64,000 nt of DNA from Sipunculus nudus. Taxonomy: Eukaryota > Annelida > Sipuncula > Golfingiida > Sipunculidae. The notes under the pieces are model-generated. The model was not told the origin of the DNA, made no database searches, and saw nothing but the letters and a program-made list of their open reading frames with translations. Below are positions 48,091 through 62,075 of this stretch, in pieces; the first letter of the stretch is position 1; each line of letters starts with the position of its first letter. A program made the translations under genes and the position numbers. The DNA lies in assembly GCA_026874595.1 (NCBI GenBank), contig CM049314.1, positions 10,036,729 through 10,100,728 on the forward strand, in the 5' to 3' direction.

Positions 48091-51000
48091 AAGTATGTGA
48101 GTTTGTTTCTTCATTCTCGCAGTAAAGGTCTTGTCATCTGAAACCCCCCCCCCCCCCCCCATGTGCATGTTCCTCAAATATTTGTTTCATCGCACAGAAA
48201 TGTTTGTTCGTCCCCCTGTCTCTTATAGTGTAATCTTTAAGCATGTATGTTTTTGTATCATCACTCATAAAGCCCGCAGCAGAAGGCTGACATGTTTAAG
48301 AAAACTATGCTTTGAATGACAAACCCTATTTAGAGTAGGGTCACACCTTATCATTCCTCCACCTTCTCTGGTTGTCAACATGTTTTCATGGGTATATCTG
48401 TGTAGTCATCAAGTGCACACTGCTAGGGCAAAATTTCAGTTCAGCGGACTGGAAGTTGTGAACTTCAGCAATCATCCTTTCCCCTGTCATCCAGCTGTTA
48501 AAGGGGGACAAATTGTAACAGTTTGATCCAAGAACCCCCTTGGGGGGGGGGGGGGGATATAGAAATCTCCTTTGTAACTGAATTTGGTCATGTTGACCAA
48601 CACTCTTGTGATCAATGGAGCAAAAGATCCCTGACAGATTATCCTCATTGATCTTGGTTGTTAAACAAGCATTTTTCAGGGTTATCAGTTGCAAATACTG
48701 AACACCTTCAAGCAACCATCATGGATAATTTGTTCAGATTCAGCCCATCCACTTAAAGTTATAGTGATTGTGAGTGAAATTTTGTACAAGAGCTCCAATA
48801 ACCCAATAATTATTTTATTGATTGCTATGAACTCTGCCAAACCTATTGATCTTGGACATCTTTATTATTGAAGTTTGTGGCAACTGCTATAATTTGCTGC
48901 TTGCAAATTTAAGCAATTCCCAGTTTCACTGCTGCAGCTTCTTGTATTGTTCTGAAACAGGTTGCTTATTGGTCATTTATAGTTTAATCAGTTGAACCAG
49001 ACTTGTGGTGCCACCTGTATTGTAAGCATATTTTAACTTCTAGATAACTGTTACAAAATTAATTTTTCTGATATTGGTAATGTATCCTTCTGAAACTTGA
49101 TATGCTTTTTGATCATGTACAGTTTTATCAGTGAAAAATCAGCCCCATGTATATTTTATATATTATATAAATGTTACACAGAGATTTAACTGTACTTTGA
49201 GACTGTATGGTTATATCAATCGTCATTTTCTCAGATGTTTGTTCATGTATTATCCTGAATCCTTGAATGCTTATTGGTCATGGACAGATTGAGTTTTGGT
49301 CCCATTCTGTAGGAGGCAGGTCTGTTACAAGGTGGTTTTGTGCCTCTTTTAACACAGGGTGAGAGAGGCACAAGACAAGGTTAATAGATTTCTGTTTACA
49401 CAGACTTAAAATAGGTTCTAATGGTTCATAGACACTTCTATGTCTATGAATGGTTGGATGTAGTGATCTCTGATTAAATTGGGAGAGAAGCCTTTATGTT
49501 TGTGACAGGATGACTGGTTGTCTGTGTCTTCAATTATGTGAAGTCATTACTTGTTCAGTTTGACATGCCTGAAACCACACTTGTATTAAAGAAACAGGAA
49601 ATGTGAAACATTCCTAAAAATATTTCTTAATAAACAAATATGCCATCTCCTACTTCATAACAGGACTATTAAAATGGTTTGCATATGTTGGTCAGCCCAT
49701 TCTCGATCCACCTTTTATCAACTATTTCTAAAACCCCTGCTTCTTTATTCACCATATTCTACAAACATACTCCTCACATTCCCTGTTGAACTCTTCTGCT
49801 ATCCAAAATCTTTTTGACTTTTCTTCCAATAAATCAGAACACTGACCTTCAAATCATTTACAAGGATTCCTGGGAGCAAGGATAATTAAATGAATACTAA
49901 ATTTCAAAATGGTGCATTGACAGGACTGAATTTTGCTGGTTTTAAAAAAGTTCACATTTGCATTTATATTAAAATCTGTTACTTTTACCTGATAAATCAC
50001 CTCATCAACCCTTACTAAATTTTAACAGACATTTATCACATGAATGACATTTTAACCCGATTCTGTGATCCAAAATGGTCTCCCCACAATCCTCCAGATA
50101 AGTCAATAAATATAACACTTTCACCTTCAAATACCGGCACTTGACTTCCTTGGAGCAACAGAAATTAAGCTCACTTAAGTGATCGCTTTTAAAACGGAGT
50201 GGAATTATTTTCAAAATGATGTTTCTACAAGAATTGGCATTTTGCTGACTGCAAATTTCGATTTCATATCTGTTCATTTATAATGCAAAATCTGATACCA
50301 TTTGTCTCAAGAACCACTGCAGGAGAGATGGGGAGTGAACTGCTTAAATTGGAATTTTAGAATATAAAACTTCCTGAATATCAGTTGTTCTCAAACACAT
50401 TGCAATGTTCTCTTATTTTCATTCATTCATCCCCAGTCAAAATGTAGGCAGGGCTGAGCCAAGATCTGATTATTCACGTGTGACAGGTGGTTGACTGTCT
50501 GTGGGTCTTCTATCAGGTGTCAGAGGATATCTTTCATCTGATCTTTCATTCTGACTTTCATCAACATTCCTGTGCAGACAGCCTTCTACAGAGACAGGGA
50601 ATGAGTCCCGCTAACTCTCCTATGTCACTCCCCAACCAAACATGGGATATAAGTCTCACCTGTTGATGAGGACTTGTTAAACAACAGGTACAAGGTCTGG
50701 TTTTCAGTTTTTCTATCCAGAGGGCTGGAAATCATCCGAAGTTATAACCTGGAGTAGTCCTTAATTCAGACTGAACTGTGGGCCTTCAGATCTGAGCCCA
50801 GCACCCCCACTATCGGTATATGACGAGGAACATGCAGCTACTGTAGCAGGGGACCTGATGAATCTATAACTAGCTTTTTACCACAAAGATTAAATAAGAA
50901 AACAAAGTTTGTAGTAGCTTTAATTCATTTTACGAACAGGTATCAACATGTAACAGTCTGTAATATATGAAACTTCAAATAGATGAATTCAATTATGTGT

Positions 51001-52798
51001 ATACTTGGTGTGTGTTTAACTAACAGCAGATCACACGTGCAGTGATATAAAGTTGCAGAATACTGGGGTTGCCTTATTATTTGAGAGGGTTTTATTTTCA
51101 CGATATTTGGGAATGTGAAATAATGGGGAATATGAATCCCTCTGGAATAAGATGTCTCATCAACTAAGATGAACAAAAGGGGATGTTGCTTTTGCACAAA
51201 CAGGTGATTAGTTATCACACCCCTCGAAAAAACCTGATCAGCAAATTTATATGTGCATGGTATGGAAACTGACCCATGCATAAAAGCATTAATTATTGTA
51301 AAACCACGCAGCATTCACAAGGGATATAACTGTGACACAAATCATCAGCATATGACTGAACTATAAATGAGTGAGATATTGTAGGTTTCATTCTAAATTT
51401 AAAATCAATACAAATACTGCTGTGTTTAGAATATATATCTTCTGGTGCAATCATAAAAATGAAACCCTCGCAAAACGTTCAAAGTGAATAAATCAAAAAA
51501 TTTCAGCCTCGCGAATATTAAAGTCAACCGCAGTATTCACATGTCAAACATCTATTCATAATTCTCTGAAAAGTCAAGCATGTTCACAAAATATCACAAA
51601 TATCTATCACAAAGGGTGTAGTGGACTCTTTGTCACCTACAGAACTAGACACAAGTGCCTAAGCAGATATCACAAAAGATGGTAAAAATTAATCTATGGT
51701 GGGACACTCTTGGTATTAAACCTGTAATTAGTAACATTGCTATGAAAAATACACAGTAATGAGTATGTATTGTAAAACAAAGCAAGTTCAAATATTACAA
51801 ATATAATACAAGCCATTATCCTACAAGGCACATTAAAATTACTCTCAAATGTAACACACTGGTGATTTGCAACAACAGTAATTCACTTAAAGAGTATTTT
51901 CACTATAATAACAAAACTGATCACACACAAATATAATGACCTGGTACAAGAAAAGACAGATAAGCAGATCACTGCATCTGCCCCATGCCCTCACACCTCC
52001 AATTTGTGTGCAGACCCACAGGAAAAAGAAAATATGCATAGGCAACAAAGCAAAAGTTTAAATGGATTATACATTATAAGCAAATCATTTTTTAAATGTT
52101 TAATGGGCTAAAATTATCCATGCAATAAATATTTATACATCATTGCATATAATGTGTATGACAATTATAAAATGATCAACACAAGACAAAACATAAAAAA
52201 TCCTGCCTCCAAGTTGTAGTAATATCTCTTATAAATTACAAGTTATCACAGCTACAAAAACATTTATAAATTCCCACAGGTTTTCACAAAAGTGAGTTGT
52301 TGAAATGGAGTAAAAAAAAGTCAAGTTTATTCTATCACAGTGCATGATGTAAACTGAATATAATGCAAGTAACGTCAGTATAGACATTTAAAATAAAAAG
52401 CACTGCTGCATAATTGTTGATTGTATATTGACTGAACTGTGGCCCTGCTAATCAACATTTCAAAGCAACACTATCCCACACAAGTTCCACTTGTAACCAG
52501 TAGGTGCTGCCACCTGGTGTTATCAGTGAAAACTATATTGTAAATTGTGTGCATGTGAAGTTGTGGTTAAAGTTCATGGACACCACTGGTCTGGTGTCAT
52601 GTTACTAATGTATTGTGTATGAATCTTACCAGTCCTGGAGAATTTGAGGATGACAATTACTTACCCACAGGGCAACAGCAAAATGGTACAACAGTTTCAT
52701 ATCTTATTTTGATAGTAGGTTGTTTAATCTTATATGTTTGCCCTATCATAATATTATACTTCTATGTTGTGAAACTCTGCAGGCCAAATCATATTATA
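48091..52798. other. Intergenic stretch with degenerate repeats
   Basis: No gene is recognised. Poly-C (about 48144) and poly-G (about 48541) tracts flank it on the left. Region 48960-50420 reads like a worn modular repeat: GTGGTGCCACCTG occurs at about 49010 and recurrent segments near 49840 and 50130 resemble each other and 26800-27070. Confidence 0.4.
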
Positions 52799-53770
52799 GG
52801 CTATGTGTTATGTTATACCCTTGGCTAAGTGTCCTCTAATACCCCTGGCTATGTGTTATGTTATACTCCTGGCTATGTATTATGAAATACCCCTGGCTAT
52901 GTGTTATGAAATACCCCTGGCTATGTGTTATGTAATACCCCTGGCTATGTGTTATGTAATATCCCTGGCTATGTGTTATGTAATACCCCTGGCTATGTGT
53001 TATGCAGTACCCCTGGCTATGTGTTATGTAATACCCCTGGCTATGTGTTATGTAAAACCCCTGGCTATGTGTTATGTAATATCCCTGGCTATGTGTTATG
53101 TAATACCCCTGGCTATGTGTTATGTAATACCCCTGGCTATGTGTTATGTAATACCCCTGGCTATGTGTTATGTAATACCCCTGGCTATGTGTTATGTAAT
53201 CCCCTGGCTATGTGTTATGTAATCCCCTGGTTATGTGTTATGAAATACCCCTGGCTATGTGTTATGTAATACCCCTGGCTATGTGTTATGTAATACCTCT
53301 GGCTGTGTTATGTAATACCCTTGTTATGTGTTACATAATTCCTTGGCTTTGTTATGAAATACCCTTGGCTATGTGTTATGTGATACCCCTGGCTATGTGT
53401 TGTGTTATAACCCTGGCTATGTGTTATGAAATACCCCTGGCTATGTGTTATGTAATATCCCTGGCTATGTGTTATGTAATACCTCTGGCTATGTGTTATG
53501 TAATACCCTTGCTATGTGTTACATAATTCCTTGGCTATGTGTTATGAAATACCCCTGGCTATGTTTTATGTAATACCCCTGGCTATGTGTTATGTAATAC
53601 CTCTAGCTATGTGTTTTGTTATATCCTGGCTATGTGTTACATAATTCCTTGGCTTTGTGTTATGTAATACCCTGGCTATGTGTTACATAATTCCTTGGCT
53701 CAGTGTTATGTAATACCCTGGCTATGTGTTATGTAATACCCTGGCTATGTTTTATGTAATACTATGTGTT
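52799..53770. repeat. 24-bp minisatellite, about 40 copies
   Basis: The unit contains CTATGTGTTATGTAATA followed by CCCCTGG. Copies are nearly identical to about 53220 and become variable in length and sequence towards the right. 24 is a multiple of three and the unit lacks stops in several frames, so long repetitive open frames arise. Confidence 0.97.
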
Positions 53771-54311
53771 ATGTTATGCTATGCTCTGTAATGTCCTTCA
53801 CTGTTGAAAAGGAGTTGTGTGATTCAATACTGTAACTCATTCAGTGTAGACCCTGATGATTTGGATCACAATACCAATAAATTTGTGTGAAATTCTAAAG
53901 TATATGTGTATGATCTGTGATTGTTTTTGTAAATTTTTTGAAACAAGTGTTACTTATTACTTGTAATGCTGTAGATAACTAAACAAACTGTGTGGTACAG
54001 CATCACATGTACATGCACAGTGTTGTATGAGAGGATTTGTGCAGGGACAGGAATACTAATGGTGGCCCCTAAGGGTTTAAGGGTGACTTAAACAGTCATA
54101 TATCTGAACAAAAGGTTTCAGCAGTGGAGTGTCTAAATATGGGGAAGTATGAGCAACAGATAAAAAACAGGAAAGATATCCACCAGAAAATTCCATAATC
54201 TGATCATATTAGTCCTGTTTCAACTTTACATATATATCAAATAATTTATATGAAACACCTGATAGGAATAATGTACAAAGATTATAATTATATGTATATA
54301 TATATATATAG

Positions 54312-54349
<38 letters not shown>

Positions 54350-54387
54350 CGGAGATAATATCTTATTATTTTTTCACTGGCAGGACA
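53771..54387. other. Intergenic stretch with simple repeats
   Basis: No gene. Contains a compound (TA)n then (GA)n tract at about 54293-54350. Confidence 0.5.
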
Positions 54388-54393
54388 TTTAAT
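54388..54393 (-). terminator. Candidate polyadenylation signal of the ankyrin/SOCS gene
   Basis: ATTAAA on the minus strand about 300 nt beyond the stop; no AATAAA is closer. Confidence 0.3.
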
Positions 54394-54693
54394 ATGGTGC
54401 ATGATCCACATGCTTTCAAATTCCATACACAGGAATTTCATGCACAGTGCAGTTTTGTCACATGATGATTGGTCATGTGATTTCTGATCATTTTACTACT
54501 ATAGGTGACAGCGAAAAATCTTCAGTCAATGTAAAAGCCAAAGTTTTAACCTTCAAACACATCACCGGAACATACATAGTCAAAAGTTAAAACTACAAAC
54601 AAGTCTAGAGATATTATTTTTTCCATTTTTTCTTCCTGGGAATCTCTCCTGCTTTTCTCTGCTGACTCCAGCAATTGAAAACCTATGTAGGAT

Positions 54694-55133
54694 TTACACT
54701 GGCAGTGTTTTCAGCAGAATCAAGTCCCGGATGCCTGGTGCAATATCTAAAGACTTGACATGTTTGTGTATGCGTGTTCCAAGGAGTTTACGAAGTAAAC
54801 AACAGCACTGGAGCTTCAATGAGCGAGCGTTCTGCTTCCACCCTAACAGATGAGTCCAAAATTCTAAATTCAGCACCAACTCCTCTGGGACATTCTGATT
54901 AGTTATTAAATAATGTTCACCAGATAAATCATAGCCAGCAGCCAGCAACCACTCACAGATTTCTATCTTTTTGAGATACAGAGCGTAGTGAAATGGAGTG
55001 ACCTTTCTGGTCCCTGAATCGTTGGTTAGTTCCACCGTTTGAAGGAGAGAGCAGTTGGCTGCCACCAGGGTATGAATAATCTCTGTCTTGTCTTCACTTA
55101 TTGCGTAACATATCGGGATCCTTCCTTTGTTAT
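54694..55133 (-). CDS. Ankyrin/SOCS gene, last exon
   Basis: 440 nt: NKGRIPICYAISEDKTEI, a divergent repeat TPFHYALYLKKIEICEWLL, a linker, then the SOCS-box-like end and TAA. Acceptor tgtattgcag. Confidence 0.87.
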
Positions 55134-58100
55134 CTGCAATACAGATTAATTACACTAAAATTCCTAACAGAAGTCGCATCCTTATTACAAGTCTAACTCC
55201 AGACTTTAATGTTCCACCTGGGGAAAAGCCATTCAAGTTTTGCTTCAAGGAGAGACCATAATATAACTCCCCCTGTAAGACAAATATTTGGGGGACATTA
55301 TTTCATCTTCATTTACCCCAAAAGTAGGAAAATAAAGCTCTTTATACAAAAAATAACATTAATAATAAAATATTGCCAAATCATGGACATTCAAAAGCCA
55401 AAGAGAACTTTCAATTTTCAGAGATGCTTTGGGAAATACAATTTGTGGTGAACACTTAAAATTATTTCTTCCATCGTGGAGTCTGTATCATCCTTATTAC
55501 GTGTCTATCTTTTAGTTTGTGTCCTTAGTTATTTTGTGAATGATTTCAAAATGCAAGTGTTCACTCTCTAGGTAATTTAAATATGGAATAAATATATACA
55601 GCACATTTACTGTACATACACATCAAAGATCAATGATCTTCTTTCACTCCAGAGCTATTGAAATTGTGTACTTTTCATCTTCAATTTCCATGACTATTTC
55701 ATTAGTCTATACAAATTATGGAGTGTGGACCACAACAAATTTCATACAATGAAAGATAACAAATATTTTCATCACAGAGTAAACTAGAAATTACATTAAT
55801 TATACAGGTAAGACAGGTTAATAGGTAGCTTTAAGGTGAAGAAGCCAAAGCTACTCACCGCCTTGATCTGGGTCTGCCCCGTGACTGAGTAACACCTCCA
55901 GCAGCGGTACACAGCCTATTTTGATCGTGGCCAGGACTGCTGTACCACTGTACTCATACCACTTCCTGCCGTGAGTACAGATGTTAATGTTGTGACCCCA
56001 CTCCATCAGAGTATGAACAATGTCAAGGTCAAGGTCACTGATCTGTCGGTCTTCCTGTCGACTGCGATTTATGACCAGCATCACTGCTGTTAATTTGTTG
56101 AAGTCCACCATGTTTGGATTTGCGCCACTCTGTAGCAGTAATTTAACTCCATCCAGTCGACCACTGGTTTTTGTGTTGGCAATAATTACCTGTAATTTAG
56201 GATGCAAACTGTCAGAAACACAGTTAATGAATGAAAACATTCCTTTATTTTTTGGATGAAGTCCCCGTTTTGGTTCTCTGCATTAGATTTCTGATTAATT
56301 TTTTTTTTAATTAACCATATTACCTTTATCAACACTTGACTGTACTAATTTATCATAGCAGACAGAGTCAATTTCGACACTTTTACCACGCACAAATAAC
56401 ACTCTATTGTTTGAACTTTAAAAGCTTGATCCAACCACTATAATTTTTTTAAGGAAAGCAACTTACTACTCACATTAGCTTGATTTTGCAGTAGGAGTAT
56501 AATAAGAATTTACCTTTTTATTTGTATCAGCCTTACTTGTAGATAATTATAAAACATCAGTGAAAGATTACATATGTAAATCTGAATAGAAGTTCTGAAT
56601 GTTCTCACCTCATACATGTGTCATGCTGGTAACAATGTTTCATGCCTTATTCATGCTCTCCAATAAACGGTGTTCATGGTTCAGCAAACCTTCTATCAAC
56701 ATGCCAAGCACAAAGGAAACATGAAGGAATTCTGTGTTAGTATAGCTAAAAAAGTCACTCATCTAATGATTAAAGGGGTGTATTCAAGTATTTGATGTCT
56801 AAGAACCAAATAATCTTTTGAACCTGTCATATAAATTTACTGACAGCTTGTATATTATCAAGGTAAAAAGGTAAAGTCTGCTGGGCTTTTACACCCGAAC
56901 CTAATGGCTCATCAGGCCAGAGCTTTTCCCGGTTCTGGTAGCGTGAAGCGACTTAGGAGTGAAACTCCTCCTGGATGGGATGCTAGTCCATCGCAGGTTA
57001 CCTTCCAAGTATTAACTGGTACACATTTCTACTGCTGCGTGGACAGAGGCACACTTGCAGTTGGGACCTTGCCTAAGGGTCTTGGCACAGTGGGGTCTGA
57101 CTGGGATTCGAACTCATGACCTCTCGATCATGAGCCCGGCACCTTAACCATTACACCATGGCCCCGCCCCCCCCCCACCCCCCCCCCCCCCCTCCGGTAG
57201 ATTATCAAATTCATACATAAATTACAGAGGCAATATAAAGAACCTTTTTCAGCAGTAACAAGCAAATTCATGGAATTTATGTCCACAGCTTCCACCTCTT
57301 GTTGTCCCCTTTTGCCTTCTCAATATATTTTAGTTATTATTTTCCCCTGAATATGTCCCCACATGTCTAATTGCCTGTGTGTTAGTTTTCATTGTCCCCT
57401 GAAGATATCTCCACATGTCATAATTTTTTTTGTGAACTGGTAAAAAAAGGAAAAATATTGTTTTGTTTTTGAGCTGGTGAATATAATTTTTCAGACAAAT
57501 TGCCTTTAGGTAAATGTAAATGTTTTCCCAGTTCATCTATAAATAAATATATATATATATATATATGCATTCAGAATCAGCCAGTAATCTCATAAATTGT
57601 TCAGATAAGGTAGATGAAAAGCTGGCTTTAAGTTAGGGTCTGGAAAAGCACATTAAGAAGGGTGGGACTGCCAATCCCTTTCTAACTCCAACCCTAACAA
57701 AATCAACATTTGTTTTACATTTGTTTCACTGTTCACTTCTGAGTAGTAAGGCATGATATGATTCCAGTGCTTTTGATGTTCCAATGAGCCAAGCAAAATA
57801 CATATACCACTGACATGTGAAATATAATCAATCTTAAATCAACAAAGCTGTAACAAATTAGTTGTTTGTGTGGATATTAGAGACTGTTTATCTAAACACT
57901 GCTGCAAAGACCTATTTTTATGACAAAAAGAGAACAATTTTTTATCAAAACACTTCATGTAACTATAAAACTATATGAAACATCTCACAAACTTTGAAGA
58001 TACATCTTTTAATATTTAAGTCATTTATTCAGTGTCATCCTCAACTGAAATATATTTTCTGAGCTCCAATAAATTTTTAAGCCTTTTTTATTGATCTATA

Positions 58101-61100
58101 GATATTCTGTACCAAACATGCAATTATTACGGGGCAGGGATTAACTCTAGTTCAAACACTAAAAAATCCACACAAACATAAACAAACATGCACTGATTGT
58201 TTATACACAGAAACCAACTGCCATTTATACATAGTTTGGCTGGGTTTTTGTTCACAAGGTCGTCATTTTATTGTAAAAAAAATATAACCTTTGTGAATAA
58301 GATGCTCTGATTAAAGAAGTAAACACTAATTAACATATAATTTAACCTCATCCACATCTAATGTACCATATATTTGCTTGTACTAGTTGTAGTGTAGCAA
58401 AGCGCTATATGATAATATTAATATAAACATATCTTTCCAGTCAAATATTGTCAATATTATATTGATATCATGAGTAATGTGAAATATCTACATTATCTAC
58501 CTATAATGAGCAACAATTTCCACTCATTTGATGTTCACTGGGTCCTTCTCAAATTGTCTAATTTTTGTAAACATATTAATCATTCATACAATAAAGGATA
58601 TACTCGGTGTAGTTTGCTATAGAATGAGATCATGGAAATGAATCCTCACAAAACACAGAAACAAGTGACCCATGGGTCATGACGCTCAGCTGCCAAGCAT
58701 GACCTGTGACATCATCGGCTGCAATTCACAACTTCTAGTAAAATTGTTGCAGAACCTATATGCCAATTTTGTTTAAACTTTCTACATTGCCATAAATTCT
58801 TATCATATATGTCTGGTTAAAACATTGTGAATGATGGTCTGAGGCAAAATGTATGGTTGCTGAGCTATTAGGAACTAATCCCACAGCTTGCTCGATACCT
58901 GTCAGTCTCAAAAGGAATACCACACAGGCCACATATAAGATCAAAATATAGCAAAAGATCAAGGAAATCCATGCAAGAATTATTGTGAAACGGGTGCTTC
59001 CATATTAATTTTTATTCAATACAAGCCAACTGTACTGAGCTTTCATAAATGATGGTCATATTTATTAAGAAATCTTTGACCCAATGCAAGATTACATTAA
59101 TATACATCCCACTGCATTCACTTTAATAGTTCTTGAGATAATATGTTCTAAAGGAATTTAAAGATGGCGTCCTGGTGGCCATATTGGATTTCTGACAGGT
59201 CAAAAATTGAACAACAAACATCCTCTAAAAGGGACCAAACATCATAAAAAATCACAGAAACTGTCCTGGCAAAAGGATTTCTAAAATGGCTACCTGGCAG
59301 ACATAATGGTTTTCTGACAAGTCACACATCCTCCAATAAGACACTAAACTTGTAGCAATTGCTTCAAAGAATGTAACAGTTATGAATGTCCAAAACAATT
59401 CAAAAGGCATGATCAGGTTGGAGAGCTCTCATATCAGATTTATGAACATGCAAATGTAAAAAGTGAAAGTCCAATTTGTTTTAATTATCAGCTTGCTATT
59501 CAATGGGGTCAGCAGGGTAGGTAAACTGCAAAACCTAAAAGAAAAGAAATGCAGAAAGCATCACTAAGAGTCTTGTAATCAAATAAAGCCATCCTAAATC
59601 CAGGTACAGACCCACATATTATCAGAACAAACACTTGCTGGTATATCTGATGATTTGTATAATAATATTCAGATATCTAGAAAACTAAGTTTATTGCTAT
59701 GATTCCATGATGTAAACTGCAAAATGTTCCCATCATTTTATAAATCAGTAGCTTAACTTAAGACTTAACTCTCATAGTCTTAATGCCTGGCCAAAGCATT
59801 CAGGCACCAGTGTTTTTGTTATGCACTAATGATATATCCTTATCACTCCATGAGCTGATACAAAAGGGAGTCATATATCACAAGTGTCACTGACAATTAT
59901 GGGCACATAGTGAGATGTACCAGCTGTGAGTGCCATATGGTTATATATACAAGAAAACAAGAAAAAAGAGATGGTCTACAAAATAAGGTATTGTGAACAT
60001 CCCTGACCTATGACCTTGGCCTTTTGCCCACATATCAACTGGATTCTTTCTAAATGATGGGTAACTACTAACCACTTAAATCTGGCCGGGTGTAATTACT
60101 TGGCAACCAATGAGTGAGTAACTTAGACCTGCAAACTTTAACCTCCTGATCAGCTGACCTCAAAATCAATTAGTTATTTCTTCATGCAAAAGGCCTATAA
60201 ATATGAAGTTTGAATCAAATTCAATGATGCATAGATGTGGCATATGTGAAAGACTGAAGGTTTGGGTTGAACAGTTTCACTTGAAATATGTTCACAAGCA
60301 TTTAGAACAATATTGTGACCATCACCTTTGACCTTTTGAACTCAACATCAATAGGCTTCCTCTCCTATTGGTAGGTAAGCCATATATGACAGATGAAAAG
60401 TATAGATTGAAAAGTTTGCTGAAAATGACTCCACGCAAGAAGAGGGTGCTGTGAGCTTGACCTTTGACCTCAAAATCAACAGGTCTTTTCCCCTGTTGGC
60501 AGAGAAGCGAAACAGTGCTGAAAGGTTTGGAATGAAAGGTCTAGCTTGAAATGTGTCCACAACCTTTTAAAAAAAGTGGATCCTGTGACCCTGACCTTTG
60601 ACCGTGTGACCTCAACATCTATAGGATTCTTCTCCCACTTAGTAGGTGAGCAACATGTGAAAGATCAAAGAATTGGGATGAAAGGTTTGGCTTAAAATGC
60701 ATCCTGAGGCTTTTCAAAGAAGTTGGTTCTGTGACCTTGACCTTTGACCTTGTGACCTCAAAATAATTATGGTTCTTCCCCTGTTGGTAGGTGAACTGTA
60801 TGTGAAAGATGGAAGGTTTGGGATGAAAATTTTGGCTAAAAGAATTATTTCTGGGGGGTGCAAACACACCCCATAACTTCGAGAATATAGGTCGCAGTGA
60901 CCTAATTTCAGGTTTGCAAGGAGATCTTTTTAGAACCTCTAAGACTGCATAGGGTTCATGGCCCTAGCCCCTATGGTTACGATTTGTGCCCTGCTAAAGG
61001 ACGGCCGGCCGGCCAGCCGGACAGACGGAAGGACGCCGGACAAAGACCCATCGCTATAGCCCAGCATGCCTGAAAGTCAGCTGAGCTAAAAAGGTAAAAT

Positions 61101-62075
61101 TGCGACATATTATCTTTGCAAATATGAAGCCAACCACAGTATAAGGGATCTTAATTTAGTCTCTCTTCCACAGCTTTTTTTCTTTTTTTACAACTTAGCT
61201 GACGTGTCAGCTTGCCCCCTTTGGACAGACCTTCCAGCAATTTTGGCAAATTAAACTTAATGGTTATGTTGTTTGTTTTAACTGTGGGAGAAATCCTATG
61301 AGCGATTTTTCTGCGTAGAGAAAACTCAGTATCTGTGTGAACCATTTACTGATCCACAATCAGTTCCTTGAATAACAAAAGAGATCATTCTCTTCACTCC
61401 TCTTTCAAAGGCTATCAAAATGGGAAAAAGTTATATTAAGAATGATAACTGTTTTTTTTTTTTTTTGGTGGAGGTAACCGCCTCCATTTTTTAAAGCTGA
61501 CTTTTCTAATTCTTAACCCAAGTATGTACAACTGCAGAGTTTCCATTTCGGTTTGGGACTACTTGACAGGGCAGTAGCACTCGCTTCCTATCTTTTTTTT
61601 TATTTTGTATCCTGGTGTCATCCAGGCCTGGTGTCTACCTCACCTGCGGGTCCTGGGTGTGTAATCATTCCCATTGCTGGGTCATAACATTGAGGAACCC
61701 CCCAAAGATGCACTTGTGTGTGAGTGATACATGGCTGTGGGGCAGAGCCTTTCCATTAAGCCTTCAGAGCGCTCACCCTGGGTGGTGGCCGACCGTGAAA
61801 AACCTCAACGCCTCGGCTGAGATTCAACACAAGATCTCTGGGCTTTAAGTCCTGTGCTCTACCGCTGAGCCACTGAACCCAGTATGATAACTATGTTTCC
61901 TTACATGTAGAGCAGAGCGGCGAGACTTTCTGTCAAAGTAATTGATGTTGGAGCCGTTTTCAATGAGCACCCGCATGGCATCTGTCCTGTCATGTTCTTC
62001 TGCAGCCGCGTGATGCAGAGCAGTCCGTCCAACGTTATCTACAGCATCCACGTCACAGTCTGCTGCCAGCAACAG
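54694..62075 (-). CDS. Ankyrin-repeat and SOCS-box-like protein, 3' three exons (partial)
   Basis: Exons 62075-61905, 56189-55859 and 55133-54694 join in phase (0, then 1) to 313 residues plus stop. The acceptor of the first visible exon implies more 5' exons beyond the window. Ankyrin repeats are clear: DNVGRTALHHAAAEEHD, SALH-VIIANTKTSGRLDG, VKLLLQSGANPN and LLEVLLSHGADPD. The last about 43 residues, starting ARSLKLQCCCLLRKLLG, match a SOCS box: the Leu-x3-Cys BC-box core fits, while the Cul5-box proline motif is degenerate (LDIAPG). This order is that of the ASB family, substrate adaptors of Elongin B/C-Cullin 5 ubiquitin ligases, but the particular member is not identified. It is convergent with importin alpha. 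Confidence 0.85.
55859..56189 (-). CDS. Ankyrin/SOCS gene, second exon in window
   Basis: 331 nt: VIIANTKTSGRLDGVKLL to LLSHGADPDQG. It completes the ankyrin repeat begun by SALH. Acceptor aaattacag; donor G|gtgagt, phase 1. An alternative AG 20 nt upstream (tctgacag) is not in frame with the previous exon. Confidence 0.87.
56863..57167 (-). repeat. tRNA-derived SINE in the ankyrin-gene intron
   Basis: The minus strand has A box TGGTGTAATGGTTAAGG (57158-57142) and B box AGTTCGAATCC (57114-57104), correctly spaced. A body with GGGATGCTAGTCCATCGCAG (plus strand, about 56978-56997) follows. A poly-C tract at 57166-57192 abuts the head. Confidence 0.82.
58661..61087 (-). mobile_element. Dispersed repeat family B, long inverted copy 2
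   Basis: 2,427 bp, the reverse complement of 29593-32012 from tail (ACAAGTGACCCATGGGTCAT) to head (CTGAAAGTCAGCTGAGCT). The AGGTCA half-site clusters recur at about 60320, 60470, 60590 and 60740. Relative to its host gene it lies in the same sense as copy 1 does in importin alpha. Confidence 0.92.
61611..61882 (-). repeat. tRNA-derived SINE near an ankyrin-gene exon
   Basis: The minus strand starts with A box TGGCTCAGCGGTAGAGCA (61872-61855) and a B-box-like GTGTTGAATCTC (61830-61819), then a GC-richer body. It lies about 20 bp from the splice donor of the exon ending at 61905. Confidence 0.78.
61905..62075 (-). CDS. Ankyrin/SOCS gene, first exon in window
   Basis: 171 nt, 57 codons: LLLAADCDVDAVDNVGRTAL to RRSALH. 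Acceptor ttcactgcag, donor CAT|gtaagg, phase 0. Confidence 0.88.

Noticed and set aside
52803-53526. Long octapeptide-repeat open frames (MCYVIPLA and similar)
   Set aside because: By-product of a 24-bp minisatellite lacking stops; several frames are open at once.
57104-57158. Possible functional tRNA gene
   Set aside because: A and B boxes are good, but the head runs into a SINE body and lacks a clean acceptor stem, so it is scored as a SINE.
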